Shown: positions 34,876-42,717 of the stretch, one piece after another
How positions within the stretch are numbered: position 1 is the stretch's first letter
Layout: the number at the start of each line of letters is the position of its first letter
Program-made: the position numbers and the translations under genes
Assembly: GCA_016709995.1 (NCBI GenBank)
Contig: JADJLQ010000001.1
Location: 2,576,001 to 2,640,000, forward strand
DNA length: 64,000 nucleotides
From: Saprospiraceae bacterium
GTDB taxonomy: Bacteria; Bacteroidota; Bacteroidia; Chitinophagales; Saprospiraceae
Direction of reading: 5' to 3'
Notes under the pieces: generated by a model
The model's database searches: none
What the model saw: the letters and a program-made list of their open reading frames with translations, nothing else
What the model was told of the DNA's origin: nothing

Positions 34876-35177
34876 GGGTTAATACTGTTAGCGGAAGGGC
34901 TTTGGTGGAGGTCAATCCCAATATTGATCTGGGCGCTCATTTTTTTGTGAACAACACCTTATTTTTAATTTTCAGGGAGGAGCCATTTTTGGAGAAAAAG
35001 TTTGGGGAGGCATATATCATATATAAAAAAAAAGGTACCCAGGTGGATACCTAAATTAAAATGATTCATGAATAAAATGCTATTTAGGTTTCAAAAAATC
35101 ACCTAATAACTCAAACAAAACAACCCATTGCATTTAGAAAAAAAGTACAAGGAAGTTTATTACAAATAAATTTGACC

Positions 35178-35582
35178 TTATTTTTTCAAGGATCTCATAA
35201 AATTTACTAATTGCCAGACTTCGTCTACTTCGGGTATTTTTTTCTTAAATGAAGGCATGTCATCGCGACCTTCGAGCGTCTTATAAAACAAAGCTCCATC
35301 AGGTTGTTTTTGTGTACTTGCACTAGCTAAGTCACCTACTTCAGTTTTAAGTTGATCTGCTTTTGGACCATCTCCTTTACCGGTTTTACCATGACATGAC
35401 TGACAATGTTTGAGCCACAAAGCCTTTCCTGCTGTGATGGATTCGGCATCTGCCTTCACAGGATTAACCATCTTACTATATTTATCAGGCACCTCCCAAG
35501 GTTTTGGCTGAAGTGTGACCGAAGATAAAAGCATCAAACCTCCAATCAGAAGCAATGCGGAAAATAAAAATTTTGTTTTCAT
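35178..35582 (-). CDS. Periplasmic monoheme cytochrome c
   Basis: A 134-residue class I cytochrome c with a signal peptide (FLFSALLLIGGLMLLSS). The heme motif CQSCH is at residues 60-64 (KHCQSCHGKTGKGDGP), and DDMPSFKKKIPE supplies the distal Met. The C-terminal helix DEVWQLVNFMRSLKK is typical of this family. It is the last gene of the NrfD/4Fe-4S unit (4 bp from the previous gene), so it probably takes electrons from that membrane complex, or gives them to it. A truncated relative lies at 39165-39386 upstream of the same unit. Confidence 0.88.
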   Translation of the reverse strand: MKTKFLFSALLLIGGLMLLSSVTLQPKPWEVPDKYSKMVNPVKADAESITAGKALWLKHCQSCHGKTGKGDGPKADQLKTEVGDLASASTQKQPDGALFYKTLEGRDDMPSFKKKIPEVDEVWQLVNFMRSLKK

Positions 35583-35586
35583 GAAT

Positions 35587-36486
35587 TTATTGTTTTCTAA
35601 GTTTTAATAATTTATAAATAATTACGAAATAATGGCCCCATACAACTGTCATCAAAATTACGAATACCACTAACATCCAAAGCGGAGGGGCATGGCTCCA
35701 CAATGCCCTGGCATTCTTACTTACTTTACTTTGTGACGGAACACCCCAGGCTTTTGTTACACTTGCCGAAACAGTTCCAAAGTCTTCCAAATCTTCAGCC
35801 TGACCGATGAGCATTATGTTTCCTTCACCATCGCCATGTAAATTCCGTGGACACTCAATGGTAACTTCACCATTTTCATCTGTTATACCTTCACCGATCT
35901 TTAATTTACTGAAATATCTTTGCACATATAAAACGATCTCCGTATTAGCCATTGGTGCTACCTCTCCTTTATCTGGAACACCTAATTTAATTGTAATGGT
36001 GAGCAAACTGTCTATCTCTTCACCATTGATCCTGATTTCTGCTTTATGAAGGGTTACATCGGCGTCTCCCTCCTCAACCTTTCTATTACCTTCGAAGGCA
36101 GCTTTGAAGCTCCAGGGGCCATTTTGGGTACTTAAAACATTCATAGGGACAGACAAGACTGCAACTCCTTTGTCATTGGTCAAAACAGCCCCAATTGGCT
36201 TAGATACATTTTCACCAAATTCAGAAAATGTCATTGTCTCATAATCCACGGCCTCATTCGATCCATTTATTCGAGCTTTAACTTGAGCTCTTAGCAAAAT
36301 AGTATTACCATCTGATTGAGTTGCACTGAAAATAATTTTCGAAGCCGCTTTCTCCAGGGTATCCTCGTTATTTTTATCCTGGCTTGAAAGAGGACTTTGA
36401 GGCAAAAAAATACAAATGCTCCATAGAAATAAAAGACGCATTCTTTTTAACAAGCTGGTTGCAGATGTAAAATAGGAGACCGACAT
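35587..36486 (-). CDS. Membrane-anchored Ig-like protein of the NrfD module
   Basis: A protein of 299 residues that I do not recognise at family level. The start taken is the ATG overlapping the stop region of the NrfD gene (TAATATG); an earlier ATG at 36501 and a later one at 36441, which starts directly at the signal peptide MRLLFLWSICIFLPQ, are alternatives. After the leader the protein is beta-rich with two or three Ig-like stretches typical of bacterial adhesive or carboxypeptidase-regulatory-like domains (GAVLTNDKGVAVLSVP; KIGEGITDENGEVTIECP), and a C-terminal membrane helix (PPLWMLVVFVILMTVVWGHYF) with a short basic tail. Its place between NrfD and the cytochrome suggests a structural or electron-transfer scaffold in the complex. 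Confidence 0.65.
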   Translation of the reverse strand: MSVSYFTSATSLLKRMRLLFLWSICIFLPQSPLSSQDKNNEDTLEKAASKIIFSATQSDGNTILLRAQVKARINGSNEAVDYETMTFSEFGENVSKPIGAVLTNDKGVAVLSVPMNVLSTQNGPWSFKAAFEGNRKVEEGDADVTLHKAEIRINGEEIDSLLTITIKLGVPDKGEVAPMANTEIVLYVQRYFSKLKIGEGITDENGEVTIECPRNLHGDGEGNIMLIGQAEDLEDFGTVSASVTKAWGVPSQSKVSKNARALWSHAPPLWMLVVFVILMTVVWGHYFVIIYKLLKLRKQ

Positions 36487-36487
36487 A

Positions 36488-37804
36488 TTAGAGTTTTTCA
36501 TCTTTTTGGGATTCAAATTCAGAAATCGAAATAATAGTGACAAATTTAGATGCCAGGGTAAACATCAGGAGAAAAGTCGCAATACCCCCCAGGGTCAATG
36601 CCCATTCAACCCAAGTAGCAGCATAGTGTACATACTCTATTCTCGTGTCTTGCATGGGCAATAAAGGTGACTCTAAGGTGGGCACGACTATTAAATATCT
36701 TTTAACCCACATGGCAATCACCATCAATCCAGCGGACATAGTTATCCATCCAGGTTTTCTAAATTTTGGGATGGCCACCACTAAGATAGGTAAGAGCACT
36801 CCAACCACATTGGTAAAGAGAAAATGCCACCCATATTGATTTAAATCAAACAGTTTAGTTATAACCTCACTGCTCCATTTCTCAGAGCTATACCAGTCAG
36901 TCAGATATTCAGAAAAAGTAAAATATCCGTATCCGGCACCTAAGACCATCATAATATAACCCAGATAAATAAAATGTTTGTCCATCAAATAGTCTTTTAG
37001 ATCATATACTTTTCTAAAAATCCACATGGAAACTATCAAGACCCCAGTGCCCGAATATATCGCGGCCAATACAAAATAAGGCCCAAAAATAGTACTATGC
37101 CATCCCGGGCGAAGTGTCATTCCGAAAATCCATGACAAAACAGAATGCACAATAATTGCCAACGGAATTATCATGATAGACAACAGGTTCATCGAAACCG
37201 AAATTGATTTTTTTTGTTCAGCGCTATCACTGTAATTTAAAGCCAACACTTTGTAGAGCCTCCTTCGCCAACCCGGAATTTTTAATTCTGTGTCATCGCG
37301 ATAAATTGCAAAATCTTTTACAGAAGCCAGATAAAGGAACAGAATGCCACCTACAAAATAAGTTGAAATAGCCAGAACATCCCAGGTTATCGGCGATTGA
37401 AGGCGGGCAAAGATGACCAAATGATGCAATCTATCCAATCGGCCTACACATAATAAGATGTATACCGGACCGATGATGGTAGCGATGACCGTGATTAATT
37501 CAGCGATACGTATGATTGGTTTTCGCCATTCCACATGGAGCAGGTGCAGGAAACCAGATATTACTGCCCCGGCATAACTAATGCCAATGAAAAAAATAAA
37601 ATTTGCGATATACAATCCCCATACAACATTGTCCCGCATACCTGTCACAATATGACCTTTTGAAACCTGGACATAAAGAGCATAAGCCGCCAAAAATATA
37701 GGGATTAATAAGATATAAATCCAAAGCATAGCTTTCCGGCTAAAGGATTCTATCTGAGGAGCAAATTTGCGTAAGGCGGCCGATTGTTGTTGATTTAGAT
37801 TCAT
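36488..37804 (-). CDS. NrfD/PsrC-family membrane subunit
   Basis: A 438-residue integral membrane protein with about ten hydrophobic segments. It resembles the NrfD/PsrC/ActC family that binds quinol in complex iron-sulfur molybdoenzymes and alternative complex III: WGLYIANFIFFIGISYAGAVISGFLHLL and WRKPIIRIAELITVIATIIGPVYIL are typical first and second helices. A large loop with FSEYLTDWYSSEKWS follows before the last helices. It is flanked by a 4Fe-4S ferredoxin-type subunit (42 bp upstream) and by the Ig-like protein and cytochrome c downstream, so the unit probably links quinol oxidation or reduction to periplasmic electron carriers. The expected catalytic molybdopterin subunit is absent from the cluster. 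Confidence 0.88.
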   Translation of the reverse strand: MNLNQQQSAALRKFAPQIESFSRKAMLWIYILLIPIFLAAYALYVQVSKGHIVTGMRDNVVWGLYIANFIFFIGISYAGAVISGFLHLLHVEWRKPIIRIAELITVIATIIGPVYILLCVGRLDRLHHLVIFARLQSPITWDVLAISTYFVGGILFLYLASVKDFAIYRDDTELKIPGWRRRLYKVLALNYSDSAEQKKSISVSMNLLSIMIIPLAIIVHSVLSWIFGMTLRPGWHSTIFGPYFVLAAIYSGTGVLIVSMWIFRKVYDLKDYLMDKHFIYLGYIMMVLGAGYGYFTFSEYLTDWYSSEKWSSEVITKLFDLNQYGWHFLFTNVVGVLLPILVVAIPKFRKPGWITMSAGLMVIAMWVKRYLIVVPTLESPLLPMQDTRIEYVHYAATWVEWALTLGGIATFLLMFTLASKFVTIISISEFESQKDEKL

Positions 37805-37845
37805 AATTGGTTGATAAAATTATTTACTTTGGTTTGTTGAAATAA

Positions 37846-38817
37846 TTATTCATTTTCTGTGCCCAAAATCCCTTTATATCTTTCTTTAATTTCATCTGAC
37901 TTACCCTCCAGGCCTCTCTCCACCGGGAAAATACGATCCCGGGGAGGTAAATAGTAAACACGCGGTTGAGTGCCCAAATCTTCTGCATAGCGGTAACCGC
38001 CTCTTTCTTTGATGATCTGACTGAATCCGATAGTTTCATCGCCATTAGTTACTACATCTTCTATCTCATCTCCAAAATAAAACACTCCATTGGGGCATGC
38101 TGTGACGCAATCAGGAAGCTTACCTTCTCGTACCATATCCGGACAGAAATCACACTTCTCCACAGTTCCAACTTTACTCGGAACACTAGTCTCCGGGGAA
38201 TAAGGAATACAAGCCAACTCTTTTGATATTTCCGGGTCATCCCAGTTAAACACCCGGGTGGAATAAGGACAGGCGGCCATACAAAATTTACAACCAATGC
38301 AGCGTTCATTATCGATCAGTACCAGTCCATCTGATCTTTTAAAAGTAGCATCAACAGGACAGACCTTGACACAAGGTGGGTTATCGCAATGAAAGCAGGT
38401 TTTAGGAAACCAATAAGGCGAACCCAAATCACTATCTTGCATCAATTTGACCGAAAGCCATTCTTTTTCTTCAGGGAGATGGTGCATTTTTTGGCATGCG
38501 CTGACACATTTCCTGGCATTTTTGCATTTTGCCAAATCAATAACCATCACAAATTTTTTACCTGGTATCCCTTGTCTCGCCTCCTCGCGGCTTACGCCAA
38601 TGGTTTTATGAATATGTCTCAGTTCTGATTCATCTACTTCTACCATTTCACCGTCAGGAGAAAGCAGTTTTACTTTTTTCCCGGGCTCTATAACAATCGG
38701 ATTAGGATCCGATTTGCAGGAGCATACCGCACTTCCGCAAGCTGCTAAGGCACCGAGGGTTCCTATTTTAAGAAAATCCCGACGCGTGTTATCGCTGTTT
38801 TCCTCTATGCTATTCAT
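37846..38817 (-). CDS. Tat-exported 4Fe-4S dicluster subunit (HybA/DmsB/NrfC-like)
   Basis: A 323-residue iron-sulfur protein. The leader NTRRDFLKIGTLGALAACGSAVCSC is a twin-arginine signal and may also be a lipobox. Four ferredoxin cysteine sets are seen: CKNARKCVSACQKMH, CFHCDNPPCVKVCPVD, CIGCKFCMAACPYSTRVF and CDFCPDMVREGKLPDCVTACP, so up to four clusters carry electrons to or from the NrfD subunit on the periplasmic side. Ahead of the clusters stands a KLLSPDGEMVEVDE segment that is shared with the small protein encoded 15 bp upstream. The gene lies directly before the NrfD gene, 41 bp away. Electron acceptor or donor is not evident. Confidence 0.88.
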   Translation of the reverse strand: MNSIEENSDNTRRDFLKIGTLGALAACGSAVCSCKSDPNPIVIEPGKKVKLLSPDGEMVEVDESELRHIHKTIGVSREEARQGIPGKKFVMVIDLAKCKNARKCVSACQKMHHLPEEKEWLSVKLMQDSDLGSPYWFPKTCFHCDNPPCVKVCPVDATFKRSDGLVLIDNERCIGCKFCMAACPYSTRVFNWDDPEISKELACIPYSPETSVPSKVGTVEKCDFCPDMVREGKLPDCVTACPNGVFYFGDEIEDVVTNGDETIGFSQIIKERGGYRYAEDLGTQPRVYYLPPRDRIFPVERGLEGKSDEIKERYKGILGTENE

Positions 38818-38832
38818 ATATAATGATGGTTT

Positions 38833-39072
38833 TTACTGATTAGATTTAGTCCAGGACAGAATATCCTTATTTGATGCCTTTATCCCAAGTTTTGCTTTAT
38901 CAACAATAGTTTTATTCACTTCAACTAAAGTACCTTCAGGCGTGAGCAGCAATTGAGTTTCCTCTTTTTTATTTTTGGGATTCCCGTTCAAATTCTGAGA
39001 ATTTAGAGCACTCCCATTTTTAAACTCAAGTGTCAAAAATTGTCTGCGACTGGTCTTACGTGGTTTTTCCAT
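38833..39072 (-). CDS. Small protein sharing a motif with the 4Fe-4S subunit
   Basis: A 79-residue protein with no known family that I can name. It begins with a RRQFL sequence resembling a Tat consensus (TSRRQFLTLEF), but a polar Asn/Lys-rich stretch follows in place of a hydrophobic segment, so export is unlikely. The second part, LLLTPEGTLVEVNKTIVDKAK, mirrors KLLSPDGEMVEVDESELRHIHK of the downstream 4Fe-4S subunit; both therefore share an RR-leader-plus-motif design. It might be a chaperone-like relative or a shortened paralogue of that subunit's N terminus. It lies 15 bp upstream of it, same strand, which favours being real. Confidence 0.55.
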   Translation of the reverse strand: MEKPRKTSRRQFLTLEFKNGSALNSQNLNGNPKNKKEETQLLLTPEGTLVEVNKTIVDKAKLGIKASNKDILSWTKSNQ

Positions 39073-39164
39073 CTTTATTATTTGTTAAAATCTACATAAA
39101 TATTTGACATTCAAGTCATTAATAAAATCACTATCTCGAAAATCGTTTTGATTGTACTTTTTGT

Positions 39165-39386
39165 TTAATTGGTAATTGTGTTTGAATAATTACCTGCAAA
39201 CAATTTGAAAAGCCGTCTATTAAAGCCACGGCAAGATTGACTTTGAGCTAAAGAGTCTGTATCTCCATCTTCACGATTTTTCATGTCTTTATAATTGTCC
39301 AGTACCGGCCAGGGTCTACCCAATCTAAAGGACATCATGAGTGCAATCAGCAAAGAAGAAGCCAAGGTCAATAAAAAAATTTTCAT
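39165..39386 (-). pseudogene. Truncated, degenerate cytochrome c copy
   Basis: A 73-residue frame with a signal peptide (FLLTLASSLLIALMMS). Its mature part, RPWPVLDNYKDMKNREDGD, aligns well with the N-terminal mature part of the cytochrome at 35178-35582 (KPWEVPDKYSKMVNPVKAD). After that similarity stops: the heme motif CQSCH is degraded to SQSCRG, there is no second Cys or His, and the frame ends 26 residues later with no cytochrome helix or distal Met. It most likely is a relic of a duplicated cytochrome gene at the start of the same unit. Expression as a short protein cannot be excluded. Confidence 0.6.
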
Positions 39387-39561
39387 AGATTAAATGGATT
39401 AAATGACGAATCAAAGTAAACACACAGGTGAAGCTCTACCACTGATACAAATCATATTATTAGACTATTGAGATCATTCAGACCACTGTCGGTCATCAGT
39501 CGAATCGAAAAATCAGCTAGCTACTTTTAACCATCAAATCAAAGTATTCAATCCAAGAAAA

Positions 39562-40752
39562 ATGAAAAATATGAAACTTGAACATTCATCCAGGAAGTTA
39601 ACCAGGATTTTCTGGCTATCAATTTCCTTGCTCATCTTATACCAATGTACCAAAGAAGGGGCTAATGTCGGTAAGCTGGACCGATCTTTTAAAGGTACAC
39701 CGGACTCTACTCATTTTTCGCCGTTTTACGATGTCACCACTTTTGCCAAAGCAGATCTTACACCTGATGTCAATGACAAAATAGAGGCACGGGGAGTTCA
39801 GTCTGTCATCAAAGAATACTGCGGGGTAGGTACTTGTCATGGAGGACCCATCGCTCCCAAATTATCCACTTATGCTGAGATTAGAAATTATACTGTAGCT
39901 GGAGAACCACTACAAAGCAAATTGTGGAACCTTATTACGACCAATGACCTGGATGCAGCCATGCCCCCTGTACATGCAGGCCATGAACTATCACTCACTG
40001 ACAAAACCATACTATATAATTGGATTAAAAATGGAGCCAAAGAAAATCCCGGATTGGAAGATTTCAGACCAGCCGCCATAAAAATTATAAATAATGGTTG
40101 CACTTCTGCTAACTGTCATAGTGTGGGTACCGCCACAGGAAATTGGGCAAAAAGTGGCTTGGTTCCTGGATTAACCGCTTCCGATACCAGTCAATTTGTC
40201 CTCACCAGATCTAATGGAGTGACTGTGTATACTATTTTAAAGGAACCACTCAGATCTAAAGTCTGGCAAGCATATAAGGATAGTGTACGACGATACTACA
40301 TGGATACTTTGGCAAATGCGAGCTGGAGACCATATAAAACTTTTTCAACTCCTGTCAATAAATCTAGTGTAAGAGGATCCCTGGATAGTTATGATGATAT
40401 TTTATTAGATATATCCTACCCAAAAAGCAATCGAAGTGTGACTAGTGTAGTATATACTTCGCCTGAAGGAAATAAATATTATGTACGTAGCAACCCATTG
40501 AACTCCACCAGTTCATTGATTTCCCGAATCGACTCCACGCTGGTACTTGCGAATCCTGCTACAGGCGTCTTTGCCTCTAAACATCAGGGAGACATGTCCT
40601 ATGGTGATGGTGGTATCAATTCATCAGAAATAGCGCTGATCAAATCATGGTATTTCGCAGATCCTAATGTACCTGTAGTGTGGAAGTATGGGCTCGATGG
40701 CAATGGAATATTTAAGTATACCAAATCCGGCAATATTATTAAATCTAAATAA
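39562..40752 (+). CDS. Secreted protein with two CX4CH motifs
   Basis: A 396-residue protein with a hydrophobic leader (IFWLSISLLILYQC, Cys29), possibly lipidated although the lipobox is imperfect. It has two C-x4-C-H motifs, CGVGTCHGG (Cys87, Cys92, His93) and CTSANCHS (Cys180, Cys185, His186), a spacing known from some multiheme cytochromes but rarer than CXXCH. Between them is AAMPPVHAGHELSLTDKTILYNWI, which is like the MPP...LxxWI element in Planctomycete-type cytochrome domains. The C-terminal half has no known motif. It is followed at 9 bp by a second CX4CH protein and then a DUF5777 barrel, and a terminator ends the set. Heme binding is inference. Confidence 0.7.
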   Translation: MKNMKLEHSSRKLTRIFWLSISLLILYQCTKEGANVGKLDRSFKGTPDSTHFSPFYDVTTFAKADLTPDVNDKIEARGVQSVIKEYCGVGTCHGGPIAPKLSTYAEIRNYTVAGEPLQSKLWNLITTNDLDAAMPPVHAGHELSLTDKTILYNWIKNGAKENPGLEDFRPAAIKIINNGCTSANCHSVGTATGNWAKSGLVPGLTASDTSQFVLTRSNGVTVYTILKEPLRSKVWQAYKDSVRRYYMDTLANASWRPYKTFSTPVNKSSVRGSLDSYDDILLDISYPKSNRSVTSVVYTSPEGNKYYVRSNPLNSTSSLISRIDSTLVLANPATGVFASKHQGDMSYGDGGINSSEIALIKSWYFADPNVPVVWKYGLDGNGIFKYTKSGNIIKSK

Positions 40753-40761
40753 TAAAAATAT

Positions 40762-41436
40762 ATGAAGAAGTTCGTTTTCAATACACTGAAGCTGAGTTTG
40801 CTCATCATGATGTATTTTTCATCGTGTTACAACAACAAAGAGGATATCACGATACTGCCTAAAGTTTCTTTTCTGGGAGAGGTGGTTCCTATCATGACTT
40901 CAGGAGGATGTGGATGTCATAACAATGCACAGTCCAATAGCACAAATAATAACGCAGTGCCTTTTACACATTTTGATACCATCAAAGATGGCACTACCAT
41001 CATCAGGATTAATAATGTAGTAGACTATGGCACCATCATAGCCAGGATAGATACTATGAGACTTTGGGCCAATGGCACCATTGGACATCCTGGTGGTGGT
41101 ATTATTGATTTAACTGAAAACCAACGGGAAATAATCAAAAGTTGGATTGATCAGGGCCCACCTTATGATGGTGGCAGTGCAGCCTGTGATGCTTCTGGGA
41201 ATATCACTTACACCAAAGATATAGTGCCAATCTACAATGTCACTTGCAAATCTGCAGGCTGTCATGGAGGAAGAGGTCCGGTATTGGACTATGCTAAATT
41301 AACATCCGATAAATCAATCCTGACGGCGATGATGGCCAGCGGAGGATCCAACGGGCATCCAGCAGGAAGGATAGGGCTGACATCGTGTACGGTAGACAAA
41401 TTTAAAGCCTGGATTGCCGCTGGACAACCCAGATAA
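40762..41436 (+). CDS. Lipoprotein with CXCH and CX4CH motifs
   Basis: A 224-residue protein with a lipoprotein leader (LSLLIMMYFSSC). Two histidine-cysteine motifs occur, CGCH at residues 50-53 and CKSAGCHGG at 162-170; the second has the CX4CH spacing of the upstream protein. Between them LTENQREIIKSWIDQG echoes the LxxWI element of cytochrome-like domains in that same neighbour, and TYTKDIVPIYNVTC precedes the second motif. The protein looks like a smaller, diverged relative of the upstream gene product. The 9-bp gap and co-orientation show an operon. Heme attachment and electron transfer are inferred only. Confidence 0.7.
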   Translation: MKKFVFNTLKLSLLIMMYFSSCYNNKEDITILPKVSFLGEVVPIMTSGGCGCHNNAQSNSTNNNAVPFTHFDTIKDGTTIIRINNVVDYGTIIARIDTMRLWANGTIGHPGGGIIDLTENQREIIKSWIDQGPPYDGGSAACDASGNITYTKDIVPIYNVTCKSAGCHGGRGPVLDYAKLTSDKSILTAMMASGGSNGHPAGRIGLTSCTVDKFKAWIAAGQPR

Positions 41437-41479
41437 ATAGGTTCAAAAACAACCTCAAACAATGTTAAACATAAAATTT

Positions 41480-42421
41480 ATGAAAAAATATATATTTCTC
41501 CTTTTTATCCTGGTAACCATTGCGGGGCAAAACTATGCACAGGATGCTAATGAACCTTCGCAGGAGGAGGCTCCAAAATTAAAGCCTAAATACGCTAAAA
41601 ATACTTTTCAGGCAACCAACATCATCAACATGCATAGTGTAGAGATGGTCAATAAATCAAACTTGCAATTTCAGGTAGCTCACCATTTTGGAGTAGCCTG
41701 GAATAAAGATGCAACTACCGGGCAAAATTTGGCCCAGGTATTAGGCCTTAATTCGGGAATAGCCAAAACCTATATATCCCTGGATTACTCCCTGTTTGAT
41801 CATACTAACCTCGGTATAGCCTTTGCTGGCAATCTAACCTTCGAAGGCTGGATCAAACTGAAACTTTTGCGACAACAGACAGGGCCTAAAAATGTGCCTG
41901 TTTCCATAGCATGGCTTTCACTCACCAATGCCAATGCACAGGAAGATCCGTCTAATGATGACAATCCCAATTATGTAGCCTGGAATAAATTTTCCTTTTT
42001 ACATCAGCTACTTATAGCAAGAAAATTGAGTCCCAAGTTATCGTTGCAGGTGATGCCTACCCTGGTACATTATAATATCATTCCCTATGGTATCAACAAC
42101 AGCAACAATGTTTTTTCATTGGGATTGGCTGGCAAATATCAAGCTAAACCAAATACAGCATTAACGATGGAATACAGTCGTCAATTAAATATGTATGAAG
42201 ATGTCCTGGACATTTCCGGTAGTATATCGAATTATGCTCCTGACTTATTCGCTGTTGGAGTCGAATTCAACACAGGTGGACACGTATTTCAGTTTTACAT
42301 CGGCAATACTACCAGTGCATCTAATATTGAGCAACTGAGTCGCAACCTTAATTTTATCAAAGACGGCAAGTTCGCAATGGGATTTAGACTCAATAGGAGT
42401 TTTTATATAGGCAAAGAATAG
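41480..42421 (+). CDS. DUF5777 outer-membrane beta-barrel protein
   Basis: A 313-residue protein with a signal peptide (KKYIFLLFILVTIAGQNYAQ) taken from the second in-frame ATG, as the first (18 bp upstream) adds a polar segment before it. The mature part begins with an acidic Pro-rich stretch and then strands such as NTFQATNIINMHSVEMVNKS and LQFQVAHHFGVAW, a pattern of the DUF5777 family, a predicted outer-membrane barrel of about 16 strands. It ends FAMGFRLNRSFYIGKE, as barrels do, with an aromatic residue near the C terminus. It follows the two CX4CH proteins and may give them a path or anchor in the outer membrane; that is inferred from gene order. Confidence 0.82.
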   Translation: MKKYIFLLFILVTIAGQNYAQDANEPSQEEAPKLKPKYAKNTFQATNIINMHSVEMVNKSNLQFQVAHHFGVAWNKDATTGQNLAQVLGLNSGIAKTYISLDYSLFDHTNLGIAFAGNLTFEGWIKLKLLRQQTGPKNVPVSIAWLSLTNANAQEDPSNDDNPNYVAWNKFSFLHQLLIARKLSPKLSLQVMPTLVHYNIIPYGINNSNNVFSLGLAGKYQAKPNTALTMEYSRQLNMYEDVLDISGSISNYAPDLFAVGVEFNTGGHVFQFYIGNTTSASNIEQLSRNLNFIKDGKFAMGFRLNRSFYIGKE

Positions 42422-42473
42422 ATGGATTGAATGAAGGAGGTACAGGCAACTCTGTCAGACCTCATTTATTTAG

Positions 42474-42504
42474 AACCAACCGAATCCTTCGGTTGGTTTT
42501 TTTA
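42474..42504 (+). terminator. Rho-independent terminator after the CX4CH/DUF5777 operon
   Basis: AACCAACCGAA (42474-42484), a three-base loop, and TTCGGTTGGTT (42488-42498) make a perfect 11-bp stem followed by more T residues (TTTTTT). It closes the operon 50 bp after the stop of the barrel gene. The rest of the 296-bp gap to the next gene shows nothing further. Confidence 0.85.
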
Positions 42505-42717
42505 TTTTAACGAAAGCACTATTGAAATAAAACAAAAAATTCAATAACACTATTTGCCCAAGGGTCTAACACTTATGAACGGGCTAAGACATTTATCTTC
42601 ATAAATTGTTGAAGATGTAATCCCATAGGTCCGAAATTTGCCTGACCTTTATCACTGACATTGATTTTCAATCATCCATTGAACTTTAAAAACTTTACAG
42701 CTCAATAGGAGATAAGC

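Larger units (their letters stand above)
33063..35064 (+). pseudogene. Isoprenylcysteine-methyltransferase-like gene split by an IS110 element
   Basis: The 5' part (33063 to about 33357) encodes a membrane segment protein with FLSIRILALTLSIPGLALFAW, then GTLAPWSEKQNWYSTGPYKYYRNPMICAIL, which matches the catalytic region of ICMT/PEMT-type methyltransferases. The same frame then runs into unrelated sequence. The missing C-terminal part is found at about 34876-35064 on the same strand: GLILLAEGLWWRS, then ILIWALIF, then (after a one-base shift) NNTLFLIFREEPFLEKKFGEAY and, after another shift, VPRWIPKLK and a stop. EEPxLExxFGxxY and VPRWIP are the hallmark end of this family. The gene is therefore interrupted and frameshifted. 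The intact enzyme would methylate a lipid or prenylated substrate using S-adenosylmethionine. Confidence 0.75.
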
